64,000 nt of DNA from an uncultured Lachnospiraceae bacterium (GCA_910578555.1 CAJTPS010000002.1:63880-127879); one strand, 5' to 3'; positions 1 through 8,409 are shown, counted from the first letter of the stretch. Made by a program: numbers and translations. The notes: generated by a model not told the origin, from the letters alone.

Positions 1-288
1 TACGCGATGGAGGGAACCAGGGTTTATCTGACGATATCCGGGATACCGCAGGATAAGGAACATATAGAAGTATCTATTAAAAATATCTCTGCATCACCGC
101 TTAACTGCAACCCGGAGGAATTGACGGAACGTTTTATCAGGGGGGATGAATCGAGGACCACAGAAGGCAGCGGTCTTGGATTGTCGATTGCGAAGAATCT
201 GACGGAAGCGCAGGGAGGAACATTTGAAATTCAGCTGGATGGGGATTTGTTTAAGGTCATACTGACGTTCCCCCTGGCAGACCAGTAA
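1..288 (+). CDS. Sensor histidine kinase, C-terminal fragment
   Basis: The open frame enters from outside the window, so only about the last 95 residues of the catalytic ATP-binding domain are seen. An F-box-like RFIRGDESR is followed by the G2 box GSGLGLSIAKNL, the usual order of the ATP lid in HATPase_c domains, and the protein ends about 30 residues later, as sensor kinases do. The reaction is autophosphorylation of an upstream His, known from the family; the dimerisation and sensor parts lie outside. A stem-loop follows the stop by a few bases, so this is probably the last gene of its operon. The partner response regulator is not visible. Confidence 0.85.
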   Translation, partial: YAMEGTRVYLTISGIPQDKEHIEVSIKNISASPLNCNPEELTERFIRGDESRTTEGSGLGLSIAKNLTEAQGGTFEIQLDGDLFKVILTFPLADQ

Positions 289-295
289 ACAACGA

Positions 296-321
296 CGCCC
301 GGTTCCATAAGGAGCCGGGCG
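296..321 (+). terminator. Stem-loop terminator after the histidine kinase
   Basis: The 11-base arm CGCCCGGTTCC (296-306) pairs with GGAGCCGGGCG (311-321) across an ATAA loop, with one G-T pair. Only a short T run follows, so termination may be weak or assisted by the repeats downstream. Confidence 0.6.
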
Positions 322-330
322 TTCAGCTAT

Positions 331-479
331 GAAGATAATTCCGCAGGAATCAGGTATTACATTTTATTCGAGCTTGCGAAGCAAATCTCGCGAAGATAAT
401 TCCGAAGGAATCAAGTAATACATTTTATTCGAGTTTGCGAAGCAAATCTCGCGAAGATAATTCCGAAGGAATTATCTTC
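331..479. repeat. 61-base tandem repeat ending in a palindrome
   Basis: Two full copies (331-391 and 392-452) and the first 20 bases of a third (453-472) lie head to tail. The two full copies differ at only a few positions. Each copy contains a hairpin core TTGC-GAA-GCAA flanked by CGAG and CTCG. The third copy breaks off into a sequence that makes 453-479 a perfect inverted repeat: a 12-base arm GAAGATAATTCC, a GAA loop, and its complement. That palindrome runs into the stop codon of the minus-strand prs gene and probably acts as its terminator. Similar hairpins recur elsewhere in the window. Confidence 0.85.
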
Positions 480-1671
480 ATAGATCCAGACCGCTCATTT
501 CGCGACTGTTGTACTTAGCGAGAATCTGATGTATCTTATCCGTGGGCGTGTAGATGTTGGCCATCGATGCGTCGTGATTCATAAAATCTATGATAGAAGC
601 GATGAATTTGCTCATATCGGCTTCTACATAGTATGTCTTGTCCTTGAGCATGGGCGGCTGATAGCACAGGTTCGTGGTGACGATTCTGTCAAAATAACAC
701 TTCTCATAGGCTTCGTCAAAGGATTCCAGTCCGTTCGTGAAAAGCCCGAATGTACAGCAGATGAAGACCCGCTTGGCGTTCATCTTCTTTAATTGTTTTG
801 CGGTGTCGATCATACTGCCGCCGGAGGAGATCATGTCGTCAATGATGATCGCATCCTTGCCGTCTATGTTGTCTCCCAAAAACTCGTGCGCGACGATCGG
901 ATTCCTGCCGTCGATGATGGTAGAGTAGTCCCGGCGTTTATAGAACATGCCGGTGTCCACGCCGAGTACATTGGCAAAATATACGGCGCGGTCAAGAGCG
1001 CCCTCGTCAGGGCTGATCACGATGGTGTGATCTTTGTCTATGATAAGATCTTTCTCTGTGCGAAGAAGAGAGCGGATGAACTGATAGGGCGGCGTAAAAT
1101 TATCGAAGCCCTTGATCGGGACGGAATTCTGTACTCTGGGATCGTGGGCATCGAATGTGATGAAATTGGATACGCCCATATCCATCAGTTCTTTGATGGC
1201 ATAGGCACAGTCTAAGGATTCTCTTCCGTTTCTCTTGTGCTGCCGGCCCTCGTAGAGAAAGGGCATGATGACATTGATTCTGTGTGCCTTACCGTTGATC
1301 GCCGCAATGATTCTCTTGAGATCCTGATAATGATCATCGGGAGACATGTGATTGACATAGCCGTTTATTTTATAGGTAATACTATGATTGCAGACGTCCG
1401 TCAGAATAAAGATATCTTTGCCTCTGACAGAAGAGGTGAGCATACCCTTCGCCTCTCCGCTGCCGAAACGGGGACATTCTGCCTCCATGAGGTAATCCTC
1501 ATCCATATATCCGTGAAAAGCGGGGTCTTTCTTGAAACTGTTGTCCAGACTCTTGCGGAAATCAACCAGATAAGCGTTGACTTTATGCGCTAACGGCAGG
1601 GCGGCTTGGGTCGTAAGCAGCTTGACCGGAGCCACCGGCATGGCATGTTTGAGTTCTTCTGTATTAGGCAT
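478..1671 (-). CDS. prs: Ribose-phosphate pyrophosphokinase, long form
   Basis: Makes 5-phosphoribosyl 1-diphosphate from ribose 5-phosphate and ATP, the precursor for nucleotides, His, Trp and NAD. The PRPP-binding loop is seen as DDMISSGGS (about residues 278-286). SPDEGALDRA (220-229) matches the SPD-GG--RA ribose-phosphate segment, and the metal/ATP-site His is in DAHD (174-177). At 397 residues it is roughly 80 longer than the common 315-residue enzyme; the extra length is mostly an N-terminal extension and internal loops. A good promoter lies upstream on the minus strand, and the ribosome site AGGAGGG precedes the ATG. The stop codon overlaps a palindromic terminator. Divergence from the classical enzyme leaves a little doubt about allosteric behaviour. 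Confidence 0.93.
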   Translation of the reverse strand: MPNTEELKHAMPVAPVKLLTTQAALPLAHKVNAYLVDFRKSLDNSFKKDPAFHGYMDEDYLMEAECPRFGSGEAKGMLTSSVRGKDIFILTDVCNHSITYKINGYVNHMSPDDHYQDLKRIIAAINGKAHRINVIMPFLYEGRQHKRNGRESLDCAYAIKELMDMGVSNFITFDAHDPRVQNSVPIKGFDNFTPPYQFIRSLLRTEKDLIIDKDHTIVISPDEGALDRAVYFANVLGVDTGMFYKRRDYSTIIDGRNPIVAHEFLGDNIDGKDAIIIDDMISSGGSMIDTAKQLKKMNAKRVFICCTFGLFTNGLESFDEAYEKCYFDRIVTTNLCYQPPMLKDKTYYVEADMSKFIASIIDFMNHDASMANIYTPTDKIHQILAKYNSREMSGLDL

Positions 1672-1690
1672 GATACCCTCCTGTTATGAA

Positions 1691-1715
1691 AAGTTAATCG
1701 CGAAGCGATTTACTT
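1691..1715. other. Hairpin in the prs 5' region
   Basis: The arms AAGTTAATCGC (1691-1701) and GCGATTTACTT (1705-1715) pair around a GAA loop, with a single mismatch. It lies right at the expected start of the prs transcript. On the plus strand it is followed by a T run, so it could also stop plus-strand transcripts. The GCGAAGC core matches the dispersed hairpin repeats of this window. Confidence 0.55.
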
Positions 1716-1717
1716 TT

Positions 1718-1746
1718 TTTATATCATTATGCTAGTGACACGTCAA
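1718..1746 (-). promoter_or_regulatory. Sigma-A promoter for prs
   Basis: Read on the minus strand: TTGACG, a 17-base spacer, then TATAAA. Transcription would start near 1711, giving a leader of about 40 bases that contains the GAA-loop hairpin. Confidence 0.75.
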
Positions 1747-1870
1747 GAAAATTCTAGTAAGATAGTAGAGTGAAAAGAACTTCTAAAGCTCAGCAGCAGA
1801 GGCAAAGGAGTTAACGTGAATGAAAACCAGTCATGAGGCTGTTCGTTATGGGACGCGAAGGAGAAACACA

Positions 1871-3196
1871 GTGAAAGAGATACAACATGTGATCCGCAGT
1901 GTGGAAAGCGGTTCTATTGCAGAGGAACTGGGAATTGAAGAGGGAGACATACTGCTTGCAGTGAATGGCAGTGAGATCGAGGATATCTTTGATTATCAGT
2001 ATCTGACGCAGGATGAGTATATAGAGATGCTGATTCGCAAGAGGAGCGGGGAAGAGTGGCTTCTCGAGATCGATAAGGACTATGATGAGGACCCGGGTAT
2101 TATTTTTGAAAACGGACTGATGGATGAATACCGGACCTGCCGTAATAAATGTATTTTCTGCTTTATTGACCAGATGCCGAAGGGTATGCGGGAGACGCTT
2201 TATTTTAAAGATGATGATTCCAGACTTTCCTTTTTACAGGGCAACTATGTGACGCTCACTAACATGTCGGATGCGGATATCGAACGGATCATCAGATACC
2301 GTCTGTCGCCCATTAATATTTCATTTCAGACAACCAATCCAGAACTGCGCTGTAAGATGTTAAACAACCGCTTTGCTGGACAGGCGCTTGAGAAGGTACA
2401 CAGACTGTACGAGGCAGGAATCAGCATGAATGGACAGATCGTACTCTGCAAAGGAATCAATGACGGGGCGGAGCTGGAGCGCAGCATATCGGATCTGACT
2501 GCATATCTGCCGCACCTGGAAAGTGTATCGGTGGTTCCGGTGGGGATCTCCAGGTATCGGGACGGTCTGTATCCATTGCAGCCTTTTGAGAGAGAGGACG
2601 CGAAACAGGTTCTAAACTGCATACACGGCTGGCAGAAGAGATTGTATGAAGAACACGGCACACACTTTATCCATGCGTCGGATGAGTGGTATACGCTGGC
2701 GGAGGAAGAACTGCCGGAGGCGGAGCGTTATGACGGCTATCTGCAGCTTGAGAATGGTGTAGGGATGCTTCGGCTGCTGCTAGATGAGTTTGAGGAGGAG
2801 ATGGCGCGGATCGGAGAGGATACGGACAAGGATACCGGGGGCGGAGAGTTGTCACTGGTGACAGGCAGACTTGCCTATCCGTATATTCTGTCTATGGCGG
2901 AGCAGATAATGGAACGTTTTCCGCAGTATCACATACATGTCTATGCGATTACAAATCATTTTTTCGGAGAGCGTATCACCGTGTCCGGACTTCTGACAGG
3001 ACAGGATATGATCAGGCAGTTACAGGGCAGACCGCTGGGTGACAGAATCCTGCTTCCACAGAATGTACTGCGCAGCGGCGAGGATTATTTTCTGGATGAT
3101 GTCACAGTACAGGATATGGAAAAAGCTTTACAAGTACAGGTAGATATTGTAAAATCAAGCGGGTATGAGTTTGTACATACCGTGTTGGGAAAATAG
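1871..3196 (+). CDS. DUF512 / PDZ radical SAM protein
   Basis: A putative radical S-adenosylmethionine enzyme of unknown reaction (DUF512 family). An N-terminal PDZ-like segment (GSIAEELGIEEGD) is followed by a CxxxCxxC cluster in TCRNKCIFCFIDQMP, which would bind the 4Fe-4S cluster, and by the long DUF512 C-terminus. I take the GTG at 1871 as start because AAGGAG lies 7 bases upstream and homologues start just before the PDZ part. An in-frame ATG at 1820, also with an AGGAG, would add 17 residues. It sits 17 bases upstream of der, a common arrangement in Clostridia, so a link to ribosome or tRNA biology is plausible but unproven. Confidence 0.88.
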   Translation: MKEIQHVIRSVESGSIAEELGIEEGDILLAVNGSEIEDIFDYQYLTQDEYIEMLIRKRSGEEWLLEIDKDYDEDPGIIFENGLMDEYRTCRNKCIFCFIDQMPKGMRETLYFKDDDSRLSFLQGNYVTLTNMSDADIERIIRYRLSPINISFQTTNPELRCKMLNNRFAGQALEKVHRLYEAGISMNGQIVLCKGINDGAELERSISDLTAYLPHLESVSVVPVGISRYRDGLYPLQPFEREDAKQVLNCIHGWQKRLYEEHGTHFIHASDEWYTLAEEELPEAERYDGYLQLENGVGMLRLLLDEFEEEMARIGEDTDKDTGGGELSLVTGRLAYPYILSMAEQIMERFPQYHIHVYAITNHFFGERITVSGLLTGQDMIRQLQGRPLGDRILLPQNVLRSGEDYFLDDVTVQDMEKALQVQVDIVKSSGYEFVHTVLGK

Positions 3197-3213
3197 CAAA
3201 ATGGAGCGGACAT

Positions 3214-4548
3214 ATGAGTAAGAAGAGAAAGCCGATCGTTGCGGTGGTGGGCAGACCTAATGTGGGTAAATCCACACTGTTTAACGCACTGGCCGGTGAG
3301 AAAATATCGATTGTCAAGGATACGCCGGGTATTACAAGAGATCGCATCTATGCGGATGTCGCCTGGCTGGACATGAACTTTACATTGATTGATACGGGCG
3401 GTATCGAGCCGGACAGTAAGGATATTATTCTCTCCCAGATGAGAGAGCAGGCGCAGATTGCCATTGATACGGCGGATGTGATTATTTTCATGGTAGATGT
3501 AAAGCAGGGACTGGTGGATGCGGACTCCAAAGTGGCGGACATGCTGCGGCGGTCACATAAGCCGGTCATCCTTGCGGTGAATAAAGTAGATGATTTCAAC
3601 AAGTATATGGCGGATGTGTATGAGTTCTATAATCTGGGAATCGGTGAGCCGTATCCGATCTCTTCCGTCAACAAACTGGGGTTTGGAGAATTACTGGATG
3701 AGGTGTCTTCCCACTTCGACAAAGAAGCGGCGGTGGAGGAAGAGGACGAACGCGTCAAGGTGGCGATCGTCGGGAAACCTAACGTGGGGAAATCTTCGAT
3801 TATCAACAGGCTGATCGGAGAGAACCGCCTGATCGTATCCGATATTGCCGGAACGACAAGGGATGCCATAGATACGGAGATCACTCATAACGGCAGGGAA
3901 TATATCTTTATCGATACGGCGGGACTGCGCAGGAAGAACAAAATCAAGGAAGAACTGGAACGTTATATGATTATCCGTACGGTTGCGGCGGTGGAGCGGG
4001 CCGATATCGTGGTGCTGGTGATCGATGCGACGGAAGGCGTGACGGAGCAGGATGCCAAGATCGCCGGGATTGCCCATGACCGCGGCAAGGCGACGATCAT
4101 AGCGGTGAACAAGTGGGATGCCATTGAGAAGGATAATAAAACTGTAAATGAGTTTACACAGAAGGTCAGACAGGTGCTCTCCTTCATGCCGTATGCGGAG
4201 ATCATGTTTATTTCGGCGGTGACGGGACAGAGGCTGCCGAAACTCTATGATATGATTGATGTCGTAAACGAAAATCATTCCATGCGCGTTGCCACGGGTG
4301 TGCTCAATGAGATTATGGCGGAAGCGGTAGCGCTGCAGCAGCCGCCTTCCGATAAAGGCAAGCGTCTGCGGCTGTATTATATTACACAGGCAGCCGTGAA
4401 GCCGCCCACATTTGTCATTTTTGTCAACGATAAGGAACTTATGCATTTCTCGTATACAAGGTATCTGGAGAACCAGATCAGGGAGACCTTCGGCTTCCGG
4501 GGAACGCCGTTTAAGTTTATTATAAGAGAGAGAAAGGAAAACAAATAA
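3214..4548 (+). CDS. der: Ribosome-associated GTPase Der (EngA)
   Basis: An essential double GTPase for assembly of the 50S ribosomal subunit. Two G domains in tandem are visible: GRPNVGKST at residues 13-21 with DTPG downstream, and GKPNVGKSS from residue 187 with DTAG and NKWD. The C-terminal KH-like domain ends in basic residues. Length (444) is normal. It follows the DUF512 gene by 17 bases and ends 2 bases before plsY, so the genes are almost certainly co-transcribed. Nothing unusual was seen. Confidence 0.97.
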   Translation: MSKKRKPIVAVVGRPNVGKSTLFNALAGEKISIVKDTPGITRDRIYADVAWLDMNFTLIDTGGIEPDSKDIILSQMREQAQIAIDTADVIIFMVDVKQGLVDADSKVADMLRRSHKPVILAVNKVDDFNKYMADVYEFYNLGIGEPYPISSVNKLGFGELLDEVSSHFDKEAAVEEEDERVKVAIVGKPNVGKSSIINRLIGENRLIVSDIAGTTRDAIDTEITHNGREYIFIDTAGLRRKNKIKEELERYMIIRTVAAVERADIVVLVIDATEGVTEQDAKIAGIAHDRGKATIIAVNKWDAIEKDNKTVNEFTQKVRQVLSFMPYAEIMFISAVTGQRLPKLYDMIDVVNENHSMRVATGVLNEIMAEAVALQQPPSDKGKRLRLYYITQAAVKPPTFVIFVNDKELMHFSYTRYLENQIRETFGFRGTPFKFIIRERKENK

Positions 4549-4550
4549 AA

Positions 4551-5219
4551 GTGGAACGGATAATTTGTTTGGTGATCGGATATGTGTTCGGCCTGTTTCA
4601 GACCGCGTATATCTATGGAAAACTGCATGGAATTGATATCAGAAATTACGGGAGCGGTAATGCCGGCACGACCAACACGATGCGGGTGCTGGGTACAAAG
4701 GCCGGATTGCTTGTACTTTTATGCGACATCGTAAAATGTATTCTGGCAGTGGTGGTGACGGGGCTGGTCTTCGGGAAGACACATCCGGATATGGTGTATC
4801 TGCTCAAACTCTATGCGGCGGCAGGCGCGATCCTGGGACATAATTTTCCGTTTTATCTGCATTTCAAGGGCGGCAAAGGAATTGCGGCGACGGCTGGACT
4901 GATTCTTTCTTTTCATCCTTATCTGATTCCGATGGGTGTGATTCTGTTCTTCGGCGCATTCTTCACGACCCACTATGTATCGCTGGGGTCGCTGCTGGTG
5001 TATGCGGGATTCTTCATTGAACTGATCGTGCTGGGACAGCTGGGGATCTTCGGGATGCCGCAAAATGTGCTGATTGAAATGTACGTGATTGCGGGGGCGC
5101 TTACAGTCATGGCGTATTATAAGCACAGGGAAAACATTAAGAGACTGCTTAGCGGGACAGAACGCAAAACGTATCTGTCGCACAAGAATAAAGAGGACGG
5201 GGGAAAAGAAAATGGCTGA
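4551..5219 (+). CDS. plsY: Acyl-phosphate:glycerol-3-phosphate acyltransferase
   Basis: An integral membrane enzyme that transfers the acyl group from acyl-phosphate to glycerol 3-phosphate, the first step of phospholipid synthesis in most Gram-positives. The conserved SGNAGTTN (residues 35-42) and HFKGGKG (104-110) motifs are present among several hydrophobic helices. The start is GTG, 2 bases after der, which implies translational coupling. The last 8 bases overlap gpsA, whose product supplies glycerol 3-phosphate, so consecutive pathway steps are coupled. Confidence 0.96.
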   Translation: MERIICLVIGYVFGLFQTAYIYGKLHGIDIRNYGSGNAGTTNTMRVLGTKAGLLVLLCDIVKCILAVVVTGLVFGKTHPDMVYLLKLYAAAGAILGHNFPFYLHFKGGKGIAATAGLILSFHPYLIPMGVILFFGAFFTTHYVSLGSLLVYAGFFIELIVLGQLGIFGMPQNVLIEMYVIAGALTVMAYYKHRENIKRLLSGTERKTYLSHKNKEDGGKENG

Positions 5220-6231
5220 AATCAGTGTGATCGGCGCCGGAAGCTGGGGAATTGCGCTTGCGCTTCTCTTACATAAGAACGGGCATCATGTGACAGTGTG
5301 GTCGATTGTGGAAGCGGAGATCAGGATGCTGCAGACAGAGCATGAGCATAAGGATAAGCTGCCGGGGGTACGCCTGCCGGAGGATATGGCGTTTACCACG
5401 GATCTGCAGGCGGCGGTGACGGGTAAGGATGTGCTGGTACTGGCGGTGCCGTCTCCTTATACGAGAAGCACATCGCACAATATGCAGCCTTATGTGACAG
5501 AAGGACAGCTGATCGTGAATGTGGCGAAGGGGATTGAGGAAAATACCCTGCTTACCTTGTCACAGATCATCGAAGAGGAAATTCCACAGGCGCAGGTTGC
5601 GGTCCTGTCGGGACCGTCCCATGCGGAAGAGGTGGGGCGGGGCATACCGACGACCATCGTGGTGGGAGCAGCGAAGAAGGAAACAGCGGAATATTTACAG
5701 AATATATTTATGAATGAAGTATTCCGCGTGTATATCAGTCCCGATGTGCTGGGGATCGAGCTGGGTGCTGCACTCAAGAATGTGGTGGCGCTGGCAGCGG
5801 GTATTGCCGACGGTCTGGGATACGGCGATAACACGAAGGCGGCACTGATTACGAGAGGCATCACTGAGATTGCAAGACTGGGTGTTGCCATGGGCGGCAG
5901 ATTCGAGACATTCTGCGGACTGACCGGCATTGGCGACCTGATTGTCACCTGTGCGTCCATGCATTCCCGCAACAGGCGCGCCGGTATTTTAATCGGTCAG
6001 GGCTACACGACCAGACAGGCGATGGATGAAGTCAAGATGGTAGTGGAAGGTGTCTATTCCGCTAAGGCGGCTATGGGTCTGGCGAAGAAGTACGGCGTAC
6101 AGCTTCCGATTATCGAGCAGGTCAATTCGGTGCTGTTTGACGGACAGTTAGCGGATGAGGCGGTCAAGAACCTGATGCTTCGTGATAAGAAAATAGAGAA
6201 TCCCATTATACCGTGGGATAACGAGGAATAA
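5212..6231 (+). CDS. gpsA: Glycerol-3-phosphate dehydrogenase [NAD(P)+]
   Basis: Reduces dihydroxyacetone phosphate to sn-glycerol 3-phosphate for lipid synthesis; cytoplasmic. The Rossmann motif GAGSWG is at residues 8-13. The substrate-domain region ALKNVVALAAGIADGLGYGDN carries the family's conserved Lys and Asn, and the C-terminal NAD(P)-dependent GPD domain is full length. The start at 5212 is set by the Rossmann fold and the purine-rich GGGGGAAAAG upstream; it overlaps plsY by 8 bases. The frame stays open upstream, but that part shows no family match. A strong terminator follows. Confidence 0.97.
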   Translation: MAEISVIGAGSWGIALALLLHKNGHHVTVWSIVEAEIRMLQTEHEHKDKLPGVRLPEDMAFTTDLQAAVTGKDVLVLAVPSPYTRSTSHNMQPYVTEGQLIVNVAKGIEENTLLTLSQIIEEEIPQAQVAVLSGPSHAEEVGRGIPTTIVVGAAKKETAEYLQNIFMNEVFRVYISPDVLGIELGAALKNVVALAAGIADGLGYGDNTKAALITRGITEIARLGVAMGGRFETFCGLTGIGDLIVTCASMHSRNRRAGILIGQGYTTRQAMDEVKMVVEGVYSAKAAMGLAKKYGVQLPIIEQVNSVLFDGQLADEAVKNLMLRDKKIENPIIPWDNEE

Positions 6232-6274
6232 GATAAATGCCCCGGTGAACTTTCCGTCCACCGGGGCATTTATC
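6232..6274. terminator. Strong stem-loop terminator after gpsA
   Basis: A perfect 16-base stem: GATAAATGCCCCGGTG (6232-6247) with its complement at 6259-6274 around an 11-base loop. It lacks a long T tract but is very stable. It closes the DUF512-der-plsY-gpsA unit. Confidence 0.8.
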
Positions 6275-6337
6275 AAGTGAAACTCGCAATTGAGCGAAGA
6301 TCAAGATTTTATGTCATAGGAAATTGCTCTGTCTTTT

Positions 6338-6383
6338 CGAGGCTGCGAAGCAGATCTCGCAAACGAGCTTTGCTCGTTTTTTT
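6338..6383. terminator. Two-hairpin repeat / metF terminator region
   Basis: The first hairpin (6338-6360) has the CTGC-GAA-GCAG core and CGAG/CTCG flanks of the dispersed repeat. The second has arms AAACGAGC (6361-6368) and GCTCGTTT (6372-6379) with a TTT loop, followed by T to 6383. It lies between convergent gpsA and metF and reaches the metF stop codon. The T run favours termination of plus-strand transcripts; the hairpins would face metF transcripts from the other side. Confidence 0.65.
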
Positions 6384-7236
6384 ATATCATACTGCAGATT
6401 TCGGCAGTTGTTTTCACTTTGTTCATGGAATAGAGATGTATGCCGTCTACACCGTGTTCTTTCAGGTCACGAATCTGTCGCACGGCATAATCGATCCCGG
6501 CTTTACGCATGTCTTCCTTATCGTCTCCGTAGGTGGCGATGATGTCCGCCAGTTCCTTCGGAACAGATGAACCGGACAGCGATACGGTAGTGCCGAGCTG
6601 CTTTGCCGTGGTGATCGGCATGATGCCGGCATGAATCGGAACATCGATACCGAGTGCACGGGCTTTGTCCAGAAACCGATAGAAGTACTGATTATCAAAA
6701 AACATCTGCGAGATCAGGGAAGTGACACCTGCATCTACTTTCTCTTTCAAATGCCGTAAATCTTCCTCGAGGCTCGGCGCTTCGAAATGCTTCTCCGGAT
6801 AGCAGGCGCCCGCGATGTCTAGAGTCGTGTGTTCTTTCAGATGGCGTACGAGATCGGCAGCATAATGAAATTCCCGGTTATCAAACTGCTCGTCCGTCAT
6901 AGTCTGCGGTCTGTCGCCGCGAAGCGCCAGAACACGGTTCACACCGGCAGCTTCTAAAGCGGTACAGTTTCTTTCCAGATCTTCTCTGGTAAATCCGACA
7001 CATGTGATGTGCGCGATCGCGTCTATCTGCAGCTTACTGCGGATAAAAGAGGTGATCTCGATTGTCTTGCCGGCTCTGGAGCCGCCGGCGCCGTAAGTAC
7101 AGCTTATAAAATCGGGATTCAGCTTACTCATTTCCCTTAAAATCTGATATACGTTTTCAAATTCTTCATCTTTCTTCGGGGGAAAAACCTCGAATGACAG
7201 ATGAGATTTCTGAGGTGTTGGATTGTTTTGTGTCAT
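6382..7236 (-). CDS. metF: 5,10-methylenetetrahydrofolate reductase
   Basis: Reduces methylene-THF to methyl-THF, feeding methionine synthesis (and possibly one-carbon metabolism in an anaerobe). FEVFPPK at residues 15-21 contains the catalytic Glu; TYGAGGS, HITCVG, LALRGD, KHFEA and ISQMFFDN follow in family order. At 284 residues it is the normal short bacterial form, without the C-terminal regulatory domain of eukaryotes. It stands alone, with its own promoter (7389-7417) and a leader of about 145 bases. No metH or metV neighbour is present. Confidence 0.95.
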   Translation of the reverse strand: MTQNNPTPQKSHLSFEVFPPKKDEEFENVYQILREMSKLNPDFISCTYGAGGSRAGKTIEITSFIRSKLQIDAIAHITCVGFTREDLERNCTALEAAGVNRVLALRGDRPQTMTDEQFDNREFHYAADLVRHLKEHTTLDIAGACYPEKHFEAPSLEEDLRHLKEKVDAGVTSLISQMFFDNQYFYRFLDKARALGIDVPIHAGIMPITTAKQLGTTVSLSGSSVPKELADIIATYGDDKEDMRKAGIDYAVRQIRDLKEHGVDGIHLYSMNKVKTTAEICSMI

Positions 7237-7291
7237 ATGTAGATTCCTTTCCTGTAAGCATTTCCTGGATTGTGTGTGACCGGCAGCAGTT

Positions 7292-7330
7292 GTTACTGTT
7301 CACTCCGTTCCGTCCTGTATGAACAGTAAC
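7292..7330. repeat. Inverted repeat in the metF leader
   Basis: Perfect 11-base arms, GTTACTGTTCA (7292-7302) and TGAACAGTAAC (7320-7330), are separated by 17 bases. It lies in the untranslated leader of metF, about 60-90 bases before the start codon. It could be an RNA hairpin or a protein site. Confidence 0.7.
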
Positions 7331-7388
7331 CAGCAGTTCAGCCTTACATTATTCTGCGGGTAAAACCGCTTGCTTTTACACTTGAAAT

Positions 7389-7417
7389 ATCGTAACATAA
7401 ATTTATGTGATAGGCAA
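7389..7417 (-). promoter_or_regulatory. metF promoter with palindromic spacer
   Basis: Minus strand: TTGCCT, a 17-base spacer, TACGAT. Within the spacer, 7395-7408 is a perfect 14-base palindrome, ACATAAATTTATGT, placed exactly where a repressor would block polymerase. Confidence 0.65.
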
Positions 7418-7456
7418 GAATAGCGTGAATGAAAATACCGTTTACGCGGAAGAACC

Positions 7457-7471
7457 GTCCGCAGGGCGGAC
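7457..7471 (+). other. Small hairpin upstream of the MoxR operon
   Basis: GTCCGC (7457-7462) pairs with GCGGAC (7466-7471) across a 3-base loop, inside the 170-base leader that precedes the gene at 7569. I see no complete riboswitch pattern around it. Confidence 0.4.
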
Positions 7472-7568
7472 TTGCCGCAAGCAGCATTCTTCCCACGTTA
7501 TGAGATTCCGTAAAGCGAAATCATGGGGAGTGTGGGATTAGTATATATAATGCGAAAGGATCAGAAAT

Positions 7569-8393
7569 ATGAGTGAGCAGAATACGAGTTTTAACAGTAC
7601 CACAGACTATGTGGCATCACAGCAGTTACTGGCAAGTGTCAATGTGGCGATTGCGCTTCAGAAGCCGCTGTTAGTCAAGGGAGAGCCGGGGACAGGCAAG
7701 ACTATGCTGGCGCAGGCCGTGGCGGATTCTCTCGGTAAGAAACTGATCATATGGAATATCAAGTCAACCACCAAGGCGCAGGACGGCTTATATATGTATG
7801 ATACGATCCAGCGTCTGTATGATGGACAGTTCGGAGAGGAAGGGGTTGACGATATCGCCCATTATATCAAGCTGGGTAAACTGGGCGAGGCGTTTGATTC
7901 GGATGAGCAGGTGATCCTTCTGATTGACGAGATCGACAAGGCGGATCTGGAGTTTCCCAATGATCTGCTGTGGGAACTGGACCAGATGGAATTCTATATT
8001 CATGAGACGAAGCGCACGGTGAAAGCGAAACACAGACCAATCGTGATCATCACATCGAATGCCGAGAAAGAACTGCCGGATGCATTCCTTAGAAGATGTA
8101 TTTTCCATTACATTGATTTCCCGGACCAGACCTTGATGGAGGAGATCGTCAGGACACATTATCCGGATGTGGAGGATAAACTTCTGCATGATGCGATGGA
8201 GGTTTTCTACTGGATACGTTCCATGAAGGATATTCGCAAGAAACCCAGCACTTCCGAGCTGATCGACTGGATCAATGCGCTGCAGATCGGCGGAATACCC
8301 ACGGACAGACTGCAGAAAGAACTGCCGTTCATTGGCGTGGTTGTCAAGAAAGACGAGGATTTGGAGACAGTCAGAAATAAAACGGATTACTGA
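7569..8393 (+). CDS. MoxR-family AAA+ ATPase
   Basis: AAA+ ATPases of the MoxR type act as chaperones that remodel or insert cofactors into target proteins, usually with a VWA partner. Walker A GEPGTGKT is at residues 38-45, Walker B is LLIDEIDKAD, sensor 1 is ITSNAEKELPDAF and the arginine finger region is LRRC. Length is 274, with a compact C-terminal lid. An AAAGGA site precedes the ATG by about 8 bases. The gene is followed 16 bases later by the VWA protein, the classic MoxR-VWA pairing. The target is unknown; here the pair leads into a signalling cluster rather than a dehydrogenase operon. Confidence 0.9.
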   Translation: MSEQNTSFNSTTDYVASQQLLASVNVAIALQKPLLVKGEPGTGKTMLAQAVADSLGKKLIIWNIKSTTKAQDGLYMYDTIQRLYDGQFGEEGVDDIAHYIKLGKLGEAFDSDEQVILLIDEIDKADLEFPNDLLWELDQMEFYIHETKRTVKAKHRPIVIITSNAEKELPDAFLRRCIFHYIDFPDQTLMEEIVRTHYPDVEDKLLHDAMEVFYWIRSMKDIRKKPSTSELIDWINALQIGGIPTDRLQKELPFIGVVVKKDEDLETVRNKTDY

Positions 8394-8409
8394 TGTGTAA
8401 GGGGGTTAT

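Noticed and set aside
331..479. Possible CRISPR array
   Set aside because: The repeats are contiguous 61-base units without unique spacers, and no cas gene is nearby.
7237..7388. SAM riboswitch in the metF leader
   Set aside because: The conserved S-box core and its usual terminator arrangement are not visible; only simple hairpins are seen.
7546..7551. TATAAT as -10 box for the MoxR operon
   Set aside because: No -35 match at 16-18 bases, and transcription would start inside the ribosome site of the gene at 7569.
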